The notes below the pieces were generated by a model. It searched no databases and was not told where the DNA came from. It saw only the letters and a list, made by a program, of their open reading frames with translations. From NCBI GenBank assembly GCA_003993805.1, contig RSEF01000003.1:44026438-44090437 (forward strand): 64,000 nucleotides of DNA, given 5' to 3'. Positions within the stretch are counted from its first letter, which is position 1; each line of letters starts with the position of its first letter. Source of the stretch: Himantopus leucocephalus (lineage: Eukaryota; Chordata; Aves; Charadriiformes; Recurvirostridae). The translations under genes and the position numbers were made by a program. This document shows, piece after piece, positions 10,126 to 24,397 of the stretch.

Positions 10126-13100
10126 GCTCTGTTGCACCGAGCTCTTTCTCAGTGCCTCGCACTCCCCCACCCTGTTCCAGTGCCTGCTGTTACTCTTGGC
10201 ATCCGAATCAATGCTAACTGGTATATAATCAGCCTGTGTTTTACCGACCAACATTTGTTCCACTGTCAGCTTTCATTTCAGCTTCTGCTCTGATGCCAGT
10301 TACTGTTCTGCTCCCCAGTGTGGAGCTCTGATTGCTTTGCTGGGTGCTGTACACCACTCTTCTGGGCCGCTTCTAATTATTGCCACGTCCGTATCACTGC
10401 AGCTTGTTGCCAAGTGTCGCCTTCTCGCTTCTTACTAGTCCACATACTTGCTCCACTTCTACTCTGCATCTCCATGTCCCGACTTTTAGCTACCCTCTTG
10501 TATTTGCGGGTTCATATGCTTGTAATTCTGTACAGAATACTTCTTAATTTTAAGCCTAATATGATAAAATATTAAATAAATGGCTCCTGACAGGCACACT
10601 CATACATTATAAGATGCCGATTTGAGTGTCTTGGCATAGAGCTACTTCATTACATTCTGCCTGTGATAATCAAAATGCTAAAAAACTATTTCCCTCAGTC
10701 CCCACTTTTCCAAATTTGTACTTTATTGATCACTAGAAGCATGTGTAGTGCTGAACAAATAGAAATGCAGCTACCTAGGCATTTACCTACATATTGTCCG
10801 TGCTATGGTGGGACTAGATTGTATAGATCAGACTCTGATTTTTGTGAGTGAGAGGCCACAATTAAAATAATCTTAAAGAAAAGCTGGTTTCTAAGCGTCA
10901 CAATTCCTCCTCTCCCACTCAGAGCTCTGCCAGTGACCTTTTTAGAACACCTGCCTGTTTTCTAAAGAAGGGTCTACATGCTGAAGTCACCTTTGAAAAT
11001 GGCCCTCAGCCCCCACGGACAGCACCACCAGGTGCAGCAGCTTCCTTCTCGCCCAGGCCACAACAGTGACAAGCGAGTGGCTGCTGCTGCTGGGTGGCCA
11101 TAACGTGGCGACCACACGGGGCCCACCATGTCACAGGTGGGGATGGCAGGTGAAAGCCCTGGAGATCCGTCAGATGCCAAGGGGCTGGGAAGGCTTGTAT
11201 GGGTAACTCACAAACACTTTAAACATCTAAAAAAAGATCCTTGGTCTCTTCATGCCACTCACAGCAAGAGTTCTTAAAATTTTATCCTAAATGCCAGTCC
11301 CTCTGGTGTTTGTGCCGACCCCCCAGGCCATACCCAAGCCCTGTGACGGTGATGTACACTGATGGGTATATTCATATACACCAACAGGCGTATTCACTCC
11401 TTCTTGCACAGCAGGGTGCAACTGTGAAATACTGTTTTTCTTTGGTACGAAGTACGGCCTGGGGACTGCAAACCCCATGCACAAATTTATTGTGCCTAGA
11501 TAGACAGGAGTTATTAACAAAAGCTGTGTCAAGCAGGGTGGAAAGGGCCACAGTGTTTGGGCTGGCAGGGAGGGACACAGCGGTCACGGTGTTAGACCTG
11601 TGGTTAATGCGGGAGGAGAAGTGGAGTAATGCAGATGAAGCAGGTGGGTTGTTCTGGTCTCTAGGAGTCATCCTTCTCCAACATCATGTAGCTGATACAT
11701 TCCAGGCAAACCGGAGGACGTGGCATTTCATCATCCAGCATATGAGAAAAGTCTGCTGAAAAGAGCTGAGCACTCAAGAAGGACACTCACACCAGAGAAC
11801 CAGAATAGGAAAGCTGAATATAATTAATTATTTATTTTAAGTTTTCCCAATTTAAGAAGCAATGAGCTAAACCACTAATAATCAAAGAAGAAGAATCACA
11901 ATTCCTTCCTTTTAATGTTGTGAATGAGGAAGAGATACAAGAGTGAACAGAGGATAAAATATTCTAAAAGAGATAAGATGCGGCAGTTCATTTAAAAATA
12001 ATTAAAGATGACAGCCTGGATCCCAAGATAAGGAAAACGAGGATACAAAAAGAATCATCAGCTCAGTAAAAATCTGGCAGCTCTTTTGTGTGGCCTGATG
12101 TGTTTTTAAAACTAGACAATATTGTCTGTTGGGCAAATACCAATGGAGAGTAAACATAGCTGTATATTTTTGCAACAGATAAAGTAGATATAACCTCAAA
12201 GGGGGAAGTTATTATTCCAAATCCTGCCCCCAAATCACACTCAATGCTATCTTTAAGATGTTGTCATTATCTTTTAGCCAAACACGTTTGCTAACTTTAC
12301 TGCATTAAATGTGAGTGAACAGGCACAGAGTCATCTGCTGAGCTCCTTAAAGAAAAAAAGCATATCCTCTGGGATATATCCTATGGGATATAAGCAGCTC
12401 TCCCTTTAAGCGAGGCCAGCCAGCTGGGCTAGGTGGTGGCAATCAGTGCCTGGGTGGGGAAAGGTCTCTGGTTTGAAGGGCAAGGGTTTCTCCTCTGCAG
12501 AAGGTCAGGCTAGCTAAAAAGGAATATCACAAAAATCTAAGCAACGTGCACAGGGAAAACACCTGGTAAAACAAGTCCCAGAAGCTTTAGCTATGGAGTG
12601 AGGACTTGCAGTAGAGAGTGCTGGTGGCTTTTATCGGTGCTGGCGGGTGCAGGAGGTGTTAGCAGCCTTGCAGGCAGCCTATCTAGGTCAGTGCATCCAT
12701 CTATGTGCAACGGCTCTGGCCTCACTCCTGGAGAAGGGTAAGACCCAAGTATGCATCTCCTTTCCCCATCCCAGGGCCAGAGCTGTGGAGCATCCTGGCC
12801 TGATCTGGGTGTGCAGGGGCTGGTGAGGGGGGACATAACTGCTGCTTGGGGTGAGTGTAAAGGACTGAGGGTGATGCTGGGGAGGGAGAAGCTGAGACTA
12901 GAGAGAAATCAGAGGGCTGTGCTGGGAGCAAGTACAAGTCAGGAGATCAGTTCTCTTTTTAGACTCTCACAAGTGCTGTTCAGAGACCTGGAGAAAAAGG
13001 CTGAACTGCCCTGGGACTAAAGGATGAGTTTCCTATCTGAGGGGAAATAGCAAGGCAAGGATAAAACCCTTGTTACGAGAATAGCCAAATATATTCCTTT

Positions 13101-14598
13101 GATCTAGCTGGGTTTAAACCTCATCCATATGTTTATTAGCCTCCTCTTATCTGAGCCATATGCCTTCTTGCAGCTGCATTTCCCTTATCATGCAGCAGCG
13201 GAAAAGACTCAAAATGCCTAAAAAGCGTGTCACTCTTTCATATGCTTCATAAAATCCCAGCTGTCACCCATATCACTGTCATAAGTCCATAAATGCCACA
13301 AGGCCTCCCTACTTTCCATTTGATTGCCCGCTCCTTTCTCCTCCCAGTTTTTCCTTCACCCTTGTCCTCACTCTCCTCTGACCACCTCCTGCTGCACCAT
13401 TCCCTTCTGGGGACCCCTGGGCTCTTGTTTCCTCTCTCCCTGCTCAGTTCACCAAGCGAATGGCTGCTTTAAAACCCACTGGCAGGCAAAAGTCCCTTCG
13501 TGGTGAGTCTCTGGCACCAGCTGCTCAAGGGAAGGAATCACCCCATTGCGATGCCAAGCAAATGCCAAACAACTGACTGCTGTGGGGTGTCAGAGGTTAG
13601 GGATGAATGCTGATGAAGTTCTGAAAACTGAAGCAGCCTTCAGTAAAAGGTAGGCTGTCAGAGACTGGAAGCCTGATATGACCCTACTATGATTCTTTGG
13701 AAGAGATTTTTGCATAGGGACATCCCCTCAAGCCTGTGGGGAGGGGGAGGTATATGTTGATGCCTTAAAACACACCTGTAGTGATATGACCTCCATTTGA
13801 ACTCCTCGTAACACCAGTGCTTGGATCGATTTAGGTCAAGTGAAATCTCACGCAGCAATTGTATTTCCTGCATGCAACAATTCAAATGCATTTCCTGCTT
13901 GGTGCTAACCCGTAAAAGTAGGACACGAGAAACCACGCTATGTGTGCAGAGCCTGTGAGAAGGAGGTGATCATCTACAGATGAGTGTACAAAAGAGCAGA
14001 CACCCCGGCCAGGTTGAGTCTGAGCTGGTATGAAAACCTCACCCACACAGTGGCCTGTGGAGTGTGTGGACGTGTGCTGAGGCTCTGCTTGACCCCGCTG
14101 CCAGGCAGGAGCTATAGCTATGAAGGGGGGCACAGGACCTGAGCACACCAGATAAGCATGACCTGTGGACAGGACCCTTCTCTTGTTTTCTGGAGAAAGT
14201 GTATGTCTCTTGGCCAAGGTGCCTGGTCTGTCACAACATCCTGGCTGAGGGTGTTCTCTCAAAGGAAAGCGCCAAGCCCAGGCTCTGGTGCTGCTCCTGG
14301 AGGCCCAACACAGGGCACGCTGGAAAAGTCCACTTGGAATGGGGGTTTGAGCCTTTTTGGAGGTGCCATGTATGGAAGTAGTGTTTGGGGTCCTGTAGTT
14401 GCAATTACAGGCCTCCACCTGCCTGCAGCCCTTCTCTTTGGTATGTTTTCCTTAAGGGAAGCTCATGCCCTGCCTACATCTCACACAGCCTCAGCTGAGG
14501 GCAGCTATGGGTTGAAGGAAGCCATATGTTGGGAAGGCTCTCCTCTCTGCCCACAAGGCCAGGATGCCCCGGGTGGCACCACACACCAAGCACGCCTG
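10126..14598. other. Non-coding stretch, nothing recognised
   Basis: Unique sequence. The plus-strand frame at 11241-11759 (172 codons) and the minus-strand frame at 13882-14418 (178 codons) overlap long frames on the opposite strand and carry no recognisable motif, so I treat them as chance frames. No LINE or LTR is seen. Confidence 0.5.
12362..12391. repeat. Imperfect tandem repeat of a quasi-palindrome
   Basis: ATATCCTCTGGGATAT is followed at once by ATCCTATGGGATAT. Each unit folds back on itself (ATATCC / GGGATAT). It may be a small replication-slippage duplication. No function is evident. Confidence 0.6.
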
Positions 14599-14698
14599 NN
14601 NNNNNNNNNNNNNNNNNNNNNNNNNNNNNNNNNNNNNNNNNNNNNNNNNNNNNNNNNNNNNNNNNNNNNNNNNNNNNNNNNNNNNNNNNNNNNNNNNN
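14599..14698. other. 100-N assembly gap
   Basis: Exactly 100 consecutive n, the standard placeholder for a gap of unknown size. No repeat is recognisable at either edge. Open frames running through it are artefacts. Confidence 0.99.
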
Positions 14699-17600
14699 TG
14701 GCTATGCTCAGCAAAGGGCTGCTACAAAGGACAATGAGGCAGAAGAACGTAAACAGGCTTAGACCAATAGTCTGCAATAACATGAGCTACTTCTAAACAC
14801 TTCTTCTTGCACTAAATCTTCATTAAAATGAAAACAAATAATATCAATTCGGTTGTATGTTAGGAAGATTGATTAGTACCAGTGATGTTAAAGTGGTGTT
14901 CAGTCCATCCTCCAACCCCTTCCAGCTTGGCATTCAAGGACGTCCTCTGGACACCTCTGACAAGGCAAGCAAGCCAGATGCACACAGTATGCTTACAGAA
15001 CCAGGTCTATTGTCCTGCTCCAGGCTGTGTTGATCAGCTGCATGGATGTTTGACAGGCAGTCCACAGAGCCCCAATCACAGGAGTTGTTTTACCTAGCAA
15101 CCCCTTTTCACACCTTTTCCTTTCCCAAATAACAGACCTGCCTCTATCTAATCTTTCCCCACGGGCCTCAGCTTTGCTGATTTGGCCTCAGTGACAGCCA
15201 ATAAACCAGCATCTCCCCATCTCTTGAGGTTTCACCTAAAGGGAGTTCCCAATACCCCGATTTCACTCTCTGCAATGCCTGGTAGTTTTTTCCAGTTCCT
15301 TCTCAATTAGTGGAGTCCCAGGTGTGGCTGGCCACCTGCTTTCCCCTTCCATCCTCTGCAATGTTTGGCTCTTCTCCACATTGTTTTCCTAGTAGTTCAG
15401 CCTTAGGGCTGGCCACCTGTATGCAGACCTTAACAGCCGATACTTCCTTCTAAAGACTGCAGAATATAAACCCTCCGTGGCTGTATTCAGGTTTGTTGCT
15501 TTCAAAAATGGTGCTTTCCATTCTCTGTTCTACCAAAAAGTAAGGCTGAGTGAAAGGAAAAAAGGCAAAGAAGTTCTGAATCCTCTGCATTTCAGATGTA
15601 CAATGCCAGTCTCTCCCAAGCTGTTCAGCTGGCAGGAACAGCGCACCCGGCTTCAAGGTTTCACGCACTTGTAATTTTTTTGGCTAAGGAATACTTGCCT
15701 TCAAACCCAGGTCAGACTTCATAATAAGTATCTGGTGTTCATTGGAAGAGGTAAGGCCTTTTTGGGCACTATCACCTGTAAGCTTTCATCACATCAGCGG
15801 TTGGGCTGTTAGCTTTTTGTGCCCTGTGTTTGCTGTGGGACTAATTGTACCTCACCTCATCAGAGATCACCTGGGCTCCCAGGCACCCTTCGCAGCAGAA
15901 TCAATTGTTTTGATTTTTGATCTTGGAGGCAGTAAGAGAGAAACCACTCCCTCTGGGCTTCCTGCCCAAGTCTGTAGAAACGTGAAATGTTAATTTACTT
16001 TCTAGTGCGTTTGGGCACAAGTGTTGCACAAAGTGTTGGCAGAGCTGGGATGAGGTCCTGCGGGAGCGCCCAGCGGAGCAGAAGCCTTCAAATGCTGAGC
16101 ATGCGGCTGAGGGAAGCAGGAGAGGAGAAGGATGGGACAGGATGGGGCACCAAGAAAAGAAAGACTAGAGACAGGGACCATGCCAAAAGGGGCCACAAAG
16201 GAGAAGTAAGACATATAGACAAGGGGCATTGATTTGACCTTTTGTAACTGACATGGAGAGAAGCCTCTACAATTCACTGTTGCCAGTGACAGCTTCTGGA
16301 AAAGTCCATAAATTATGTTGCTTTTCTGAGTAGGAAGGTGCAGTTTTGAGGGGGAAATCTTGCAAAACCCATATTATAAGCCTCTGTGAGAGGGAGCTCT
16401 CTGGCAATGAAACGCTGACATCAGGCAAGCAGCTGCCTCCACACACTGAGCTCCCACCTGAATCACTGCTTTGAGACTGTGATGGCTCTTAGGAACTGAC
16501 AGAGGGGCCTCATTTTAGAATTACCATGCATAACAGCTTGGTAAATGTGGTGTATTTGCTCCTGCAAGCCATAAACAGAACCATAAATAAAAAGCTTTGC
16601 CTGCATGCATGGGCTATAACTAGTGAGCATCCACCGTCACCTGGGTCCTTCCCCAGGTGACATATTGCAAAGCCTACCTGAGTCTCCTTCACCCATGGCA
16701 TTAGCCATACTGGCTTGTCTGTGCAAAAGCTGACACACCCCATTTTGCTGTGGAGACAAATCCTTTAATTTATACTCCCGATTTTCTGATGTAAGACTTA
16801 GAAAAGCACTTAACACTCAAACATATCACTTTGAAGCCCAGTCCCTAGCTGTTTAAAAACTAGAGGTCATGCCTAGATGATGTGGCACTGGGCTATGAGA
16901 GGGACGGCACTCACTTGCATAATGCAAATACTTCAATCCTTTGTGGCTCTTGCAGTGCTACTACTTTGCCTAGAATATCTGAATTAGTTCAAGTGTCACC
17001 ATGTCCCCAGCACATTTGTTGTTATGGAACGATATAATTATCACGTATGACAAGTTTGTATAATGTAAGTGCTCTAAAATGTAAATGCTGCCTCTCTGAA
17101 GCTGACCAGAGAATGAATGGATGGTCTGACAGTTCAATTTCTCTTAATCCTCCACCTGTAAAAAGTGAAAGTTCCCCAACACCAGATTGCTGTGACAGTA
17201 AATGTACACCTATTTATTATGTATTCAGACATTACAGTGTAAGTGCGCAGAAAAGTGCAGGAGAAGAGACAATTCTCCTGTCACAAAAGAACAGAAATAC
17301 CGTGTGGTTAGAGAAGACAATGAAGGTGAGATAAAACACTGAATAGCTGTATTAAGCAAGCTCCTACTTCGTTCAGTGTACAAATGGGTCTTGCAGAGAA
17401 AAGCAAAACAAAAAGCAAAAAGAATCTTGTGATCCAATAGATTGTTTGAACAAATGACCTCAGTTGCGGTGTCTCCTAGCATCCAAATAGTTCAACCAAT
17501 ATTACCAGACCATTAACGTCAGAGGGTGTGTTTTATTATACTCATAATCCAAGAAAAGGGAAGGAGAAAAGAGATTTGTCACAGGCGTGTTCGGTAAAAA

Positions 17601-20600
17601 TTCTCTACAAAGGTAAATGGCTGACATGCCAGGAGATGGCCCTTCTTAAATTTATGGCTCTCCCCCTAGGACTGTAGAACAAAATAGTGTCTGCGCTGCC
17701 AATGCGGTGTAGTATGCTACGTATTTGGCATGATGGTTAAAAGAAAGGCTGTAAATAAAAGTGATACAGCTGAAGCAACAGCTAAACAGCATTTCAGAAA
17801 CTGCTTTTGGTGTGGGAAAGCATATCATTTGAGCGACAGGACCTGATCGACAGAAGGGGTAGAGGAAGAGGCAAGGAATAGTCGGATCTGGGTCTGGTTT
17901 GTCTGCTCATCGCTCGCCTCCTCTGTATGGTCAGCATCACACAAGGCAGATGCTCTCATCTGCTGCCTACCGTCTGGGTGGAACTGATAATGGATTGGGG
18001 TTCTTCCTCCTGGTTTGATGACTGAACAACAAAAAAGAAAAAAGTACTCGAATCTAAAGGAAAAGTTCAGGTTTGTGGGTTCTTGGCAGACTGTTTGATA
18101 TGAAAAGTAATCCTGTTGTGAGGGGGAGCTCTTAATCACCCTTTTCTTTATTGAGTGTTAGCATGTATTAGGACAGTTATAAATTTGATTTTTTAAAATT
18201 AATTGAAGGGGGGCTTAAAAATATACCTTTAAAAAGCAACCATTTCTGAAACAAAATCACGTTCTTAATCCCATCTATATTTTTTTTTTAATGCATTCAA
18301 AACCAGCCACTTAATTTGACCAGAATTCATAGATGAAGTTCTCCTGGAGCTTCTTTGAACACTGGGAGGGATATGGGAGATATCAAATAGCAGTTGCAGC
18401 CTCTATTTGCACCGTATTCGCCCACATGACTCAAAAAGTGAGTATGAGCGCCTTCACACCTTGACTTCTCGCAATTAGTTGGACATACATGATGCCATAA
18501 CTTGCTTCCCAGGCACATGTTTTTTCTTATTTATGAAAAAAATAGTTATGCTATCCTCATCACTTTGGAGGGAATATGTGCATCCACCTTCATTTAGCCC
18601 AAGTGTTGTACACATTTTCTTATACAAATATGTTTTTCTCTTCATGTAATTGATAGGCTGAAGTTTTCAGATGCTCTTATCCTGTTGCTCTTCACCAGTC
18701 AAGTATGTTCCCTTTTCCTTTAAACTTCAGAAGGATTATTCTTGTCAAAAATGATGGCTATCTGTTCACTGATGGCCCTAAAAATCACTGCAAGATCATC
18801 CCCAGGCTGGCACTGTCCTGGTTTCACCATCACAGGCCCTCTGTTCTTCTGCTGCTCAGGTCATGTATCTCAGTGGTCCTTGTCAGTTTTAACAGGATTT
18901 TGAATTCAGTTTGACCTGCTAGCAGATATTTCCATCCTTTAGTCGCAGCTAAGAGACTCTTCTCCTCAGGCTGAGGCTTTCTGGCACACACACAAAATCC
19001 CTCCCCACCAGCTGTTGCTTAAAGACAGGCTGAGCAGCCTTCATTTTTTTTCCAGAAGAGCATGGCTCAAAGTCTATGGAATATGGAAGTACTGTAAGGC
19101 ACTAGATTTGATGGAGACCAGTGGAAGTCATATTTCATCTCTACTTGTTTTCTGCCTTACTTTATGCACATAGATGAGGTGCATCTACTTAATAGGCACG
19201 GAGAAGTTCTCCTACTGGGGAAAAAAAAAAGGAGACGAAAACATACAGCTGATATAAAAAGCTGGAAATAAATAGCCAGAAACTGTGCTCATCCCCAGTA
19301 TCTAGTATATAAAAATGGCATGTGAAAATAGGATTTATAAATCCCATTAGCTCTTGAAAGGAAGATCTTCTGGGATTGCAGTTTCCATTGCAAACTTCAT
19401 TATATATATCACATATACAAGTTTTCAAGTGCCTCAAGTGAGAAAGTAGCTTGAGGTTCAAAAGCTGCAGACCACTTGTGGTTTTCAGAAGTCTAAATTA
19501 GCTGTTGAGTGCCTAATGAAGATTTTGAATAACAAAATCTGATAAACAAAGTGCTCTGTATAATAATATGTAGAAACTCTTTCATAAGCCTCCTTTCCAC
19601 TCATATAGAAAAAGAAATCCAGTAAAAATTGCATGCAAATAGTTTCCATAAAGTCATAACATGCTGGGATGTCATCTTCAGTTTGACTTAAATCTGGATC
19701 TATTAACGTGTTGGAATTTCTTTTTTTCTAATACACACTCTCCAAGCTAAAAAGGAAAAAAAATGGGCTTCCAGTGAGCCACTGACCAGTGAAAGGCAGA
19801 AGGGACTGGCACTTTGCATAGGGTGTGATGTTATCTGCTGTAATTATTGACTAATTGAAAGGGGAGGGTAGAGCACCCCTGGTTCAGTGACGGGACTGGC
19901 TGCCAGGGAGTCTGCAAGGGTTCCCAAATCAGAGGAAGGGCCTAGATAAGCTGCTCCTTCATATGTAAGAAAGGATCTGCATTATAATGGGTAATTTAAA
20001 GTCTAAAAACATATACCATAGGGCTATCCCTGCCAATGGCAAAATACCTGCCAAGTTTCTAAATATGATTTTTCTAATCAAGGTATTGCCACCGGCTGAG
20101 GATTATTCTGTGTCTGCTAGATAGAATTACCTCTAAAAAATGTTTCTAGTTTAACGATTAATTCCTACAGCCACCTATGAGTGAGGCATGATCACAACAC
20201 AGCTTCATGGAGGAAAATAATGTCGTTCTGGAACAAATAAGAAGAGCTCAGAGCTAGTGTTCCAAAGGCAAACGTGCTTCAGTAAAACTGAGTGGGAGAG
20301 GATTATGTCACAAAATATCTATGTTGATAAAGATTTTTAAAATTATTATTTTGATATCTAAAAAGTATAATTAATTCAGATTGATAGTATGTCTACAAGT
20401 ACATATTTAACATATATCAATATACCTATTAACATACATATTTTTATGTATGTGTATGAATATATACATTATTGCTATTTTTTACTTCCATCTTAAAGAC
20501 ATTTGCATAATGGAAGTATGAACAGAGGGGGTACTTAGTCAAGATATTAAACTGACAGGTATAGGCATGGACCTGTCTTGTATTGTGTAAACAGTATTTA

Positions 20601-23600
20601 ATTAAAAAAAACCCACAACAACAGTCTATAGTCAATCAATATTAAACACAAAAAGTGGGACTGGTATCTGATTAATTAATAGATTTGTATTTTGCCTCCC
20701 GAGTGAAAGGGAATCACGCAGTACGCTGCTCTGTTGTGCACTGTAGCACTACTCAAATACCTGTTTGTGACAATGAAGAATCTGCCTGGCACTGTGTCAA
20801 AGGATATATAAGCAGGGGACTATCACATGAGCAGAAATAATGTGTTGTTTCTGTACAGGATAGTAAGACCACCACTGCAGGAATACAACAACCTGCTCTA
20901 GGGTCTTTCTTAGCAGGCTTTGTGCAAAAGGATTCAAGAAAGATTTTAAAATGGGAGGAAAAGGATATAAAAATTTAATTTACTCACTGCAGTTGAAGGT
21001 TAAGAGGTGACTTGATCATGATCCACATGTATGTGACTAAGAGAGGGGTTTGAATGTTTAGGGGGAAAAGCACAAAGAAGAAATCTTCGGTGCTTTAATG
21101 ACAAACTGTCACCTCTCTGTATTCTCTCATCATTTTGAATTCAGAGAACTTCTGCAACTTAGCCTGGAATCTACTAATACAGACGAGAAGCAATTCTGAA
21201 ATCCTCTTCTTATCTCATGATTTTTCAAAGAAATATTAAGCTGTTAAACTAAATATGTCACAATTTAGGTAAACAGAAGCATCCAAGTATAAAAATAATT
21301 TATCTGTCCAGTTTAGAGCTTGGTCTCCAAAGACCATGCCTTAATTCTTGGTCTTGTTAAAACATCATAAATCAGGTTCAGTTCCAGCCAAAGCTAAGCT
21401 GTCATCCCCCTGGCTGAAGTGTTTCCCTGGACTCTTAAAAGCTCTGTTTCAGGGATTTATGAGAAATATCTGAGGTAGGGGGAAATGCTGGTATAGAAAA
21501 GGTGCAAGTAAACAGGTAGAATTTTCAGAAATCTCTGGGTCACTAAGAGCTCTTGTTTACAATCTGTTTTGGAGTTGTGTAGGTAAATGAACAACAGACA
21601 GATGAAAATCTGATTTTTTTTATTGTCCTCTTCTATGGTGAACTATTGAGTCTTATTCCCTGCAGAATCAATGAATGTTCGCAGTGTGGAACAAAGGCAG
21701 AAATTAGAGTAAAGTAAGAAAAGCATAATAATAGGAAACATTCTTTTTAAATGCTCTGGTACTATTTTCTGTCTAATTAGAGGACCGTGGAAGGAAGTAG
21801 TGTTCAGAGCTACACTCTGCTATGCTGTGTGAAGAGGCAGCATATTGGTAAATGCATGATTATTCCCCACGACAGACTGGTAGATGAAGGATTATTTCCT
21901 ATGATGGTAGTGAAAAAATAGCAGGTTGATCTGTGAGCAAACTGGGTGACCAGTGGCAGATTTGGCTGAGCCCCGGTTGTCCTGGCTGTGCAGCAGGAAC
22001 CACAACAACATGGGGAAAGCAAGGAAGGGGGAGGCTTTGTAGGAAATAACTCTTCTGGCAAATACTGACACCGTGACAGAGCAAGACGGGTAACTCAGCA
22101 GTGCTCTGAAAGAAGAGCAAGGGCCTGAGGGTTAAGCAGGCCTCAAATTTTTATTTACTGTAAACATATACTTGCCCAGGGCTGGGCTCACTCTGCAGAG
22201 TGGGTCTGCAGGGACAGCTTGGAGAAGTGGGGGACAGCCAGGTCCTCATAAAATATTGTCGGTAATTAGCAGGAATCTGCAAGTGGAAGACTTTTCCAAG
22301 GCAAAGGGGGAGACACTTGAAATAAGTAATTAAGTCCAGAGGGAATGGTTATCAAAGACTGGTCTGCGTGGGCACACCTGCAGGCTGGAGGCTGAAGAGA
22401 AATCCCTAGAGACGTGCTGGTAAATTCTGTAACATCTGGATGAAGAAATAATACAAACCCAAGTGGTGTCTCATTTGTCTGGAAATGGGATTACTTATAT
22501 ACATTTACCTCTCCCTGATACCACCAGCTTCCCTATATGGTGTTCAACCCATTCACTCTCTTTTTAGTCATCTTGGTGCAAAAATTCAAGTAACTTTAAA
22601 ACCTATAACAGTCAATACAGCTCTACAAAATTGCCCCAGAAATGTACCGGTATAGATTCTAAACATGACACATACTTCATCTTGGTCAGATGCAAGGAAA
22701 ATAAATCCAAGCAACTCAAAAGATTGATGTAGGTTGTTTTCATTAAAGGTAAGCTGTAGAGCTCTGATGTGGCTCGATCTGGCAGAGGGTTCTGTTTTCT
22801 GCCATATGTAAACTACAGGGTCATTGAACATACATTTTAAGGCTAATTTTTAGGTGGTTTAGGCTCAAATTTATTCTGTTAGCAGGTCTACAGCAGTCAG
22901 TGTGATTATTTGTGTCCAGGATCACTTCTTTACATAGATAAATGTTTCCTGAAAGAATAGAGCAGATTATCAGCCTTGTCTCATGTGAAAGTGCTAGCTA
23001 TTCATTACACATTTTCCATCTAATACATATGATCCAATGCTAATTAAGCCCCTGCTACCTGAGCTTCTGTGAAAAGTGACTCCCTGATGTTTCTTGCTGT
23101 CTTTCATTTGCAATTACGAGAACTCAAAAAGAATTGTTTTCTTCTTTCTTTTATATCATACAATTTATATTCTTAACTCGCACAATGATTATCTGCAGAA
23201 TTGACATGATTGCTCTGAAAATTGCACCTAGCTCATGAAAGCTACAATTGATTTTAAAGCGCTGCCTATTCTCACTTCCCGTGATCTCGGAGCAGGCTTG
23301 AATATACTAAACTTTGTCTAAATTTGCTGGGCATCTCTGTAGAAGTATTTCATTCATGGGAAGCTATGGTTTTCATTTGCAAATTTTAATGGGTCTGTGA
23401 CCTCCCGTGGTATTAGCTTGGATCTTCTATTGAAACTAATGGGAGTTGCTTTGAGAGAGTAATGGCTTCCTATGAGCACCTATGGGCAAAGACTTTCATG
23501 CAGCTTGTGAAGATGGCTCTGAGCTGTATTAACACCCACAGTGCACAGATAAATACTCTTCAGGTAGAGTGTTTCTGTACAAATTGGCTCTAACCCGCAC

Positions 23601-23881
23601 CAGAGGCAGTCGTGGTTGCCTACCATATTTCAGATCTTCAGTCTCCTTAGTCCCGTTCTCATCCCTAGCTTCAGTGGCTATAAACAGCTGTGAGAGAGTA
23701 AAATGTGTTAATCTAAGCCCACCTGGTTATGTGAGTCTTGAACAGGTTTGCAGAAGAGCTCAGGCCACACACACAGTAATTCAATGTGGCTCTGTGATGT
23801 CTTGCAGAAAAACCTTACCAGCTGAGTGAAACCCACCTGCCAGGAAGCCCTGTGAAGTCTTCTCGTCATGTTAGAACTTAC
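14699..23881. other. Mostly unique non-coding sequence
   Basis: No gene, LINE or LTR is recognised. Short T runs occur near 18280, and an AT-rich stretch of TATA/TACA-type sequence lies at 20400-20470. Many short frames exist but none has paired good splice sites plus a convincing peptide. The best, at 17108-17242 on the plus strand, is described among the rejected items. Confidence 0.5.
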
Positions 23882-24189
23882 ACATTAGGACCCCAAACTG
23901 GGCACCAGGGAGTAATTAAAAACCTAGCAACTGGACTATTACGCAGTCGACACAGCCGCTGATACATTTGATCAAAACCTCCTGGCAAGCCCAGCTTTGC
24001 TGTAATTTTCCCCCTATCAATGCATGGCAAAATGACATCTCTATGCTTTAGCTTTGCCTCAGGCTTAGTGTGTCTCTGGTAAATGTTATGCTGCAGTTGT
24101 TGCCTGAGTTGCAAATACATTGCTGTTCTGCTACAGCTGAGGTATTTCTCCTCTAGTGAGTTGCACTGATATTTTGATGCAGTGTTCAA
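23882..24189 (-). other. Weak candidate coding segment, unknown
   Basis: A 103-codon minus-strand frame runs to a strong donor (AATGT|GTAAGTTC, boundary at 23882). The peptide is mixed (YLQLRQQLQHNIYQRHTKP, GLPGGFDQMYQRLCRLRN). No single clear acceptor defines its start, although several AG sites follow short pyrimidine tracts. I recognise no family. It could be a decayed mobile-element gene or chance. Confidence 0.15.
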
Positions 24190-24202
24190 ATGTGCAGTGT
24201 TA

Positions 24203-24240
24203 TGCTGGTTGTTGTCTTCTTGCTGGTTGTATGTCTTCTG
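24203..24240. repeat. Imperfect tandem duplication, about 19-bp unit
   Basis: TGCTGGTTGTTGTCTTCT is followed directly by TGCTGGTTGTATGTCTTCTG. No n separates the units, so this one is probably real slippage in the genome. Confidence 0.7.
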
Positions 24241-24308
24241 GGATGGTTACCTTTTTTGGCCAGCCTCTTCATGAAGGTCAAAATTGCTTTTCTCATACTC
24301 CCTGCAGA

Positions 24309-24397
24309 GCTTGCCATGGCACTGTTGCAATAGCCGTCTACATGAGAGCCANAGCTTGCCATGGCACTGTTGCAATAGCCGTCTACATGAGAGCCAC
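24309..24397. other. Single-n join with an exact 44-bp duplicated flank
   Basis: Bases 24309-24352 recur exactly at 24354-24397, with n at 24353 between. An exact copy abutting a single n is the signature of unmerged overlapping contigs, so the real locus probably has one copy. Confidence 0.85.

Noticed and set aside
11241..11759. 172-codon plus-strand frame
   Set aside because: The opposite strand is also open across much of it, no conserved motif is seen, and there is no splice or promoter context.
13882..14418. 178-codon minus-strand frame
   Set aside because: No recognisable domain and overlaps the plus-strand frame at 14158. Composition is consistent with a chance frame in GC-rich DNA.
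14158..14796. 212-codon plus-strand frame
   Set aside because: It runs through the 100-N gap. The readable part has no motif and is shadowed by a long frame on the opposite strand.
17108..17242. Possible plus-strand exon containing NPPPVKSESSPTPDCC with a GTAAGT donor
   Set aside because: The acceptor is weak, the neighbouring sequence offers no partner exon of matching phase, and I recognise no family. It is worth only a conservation check.
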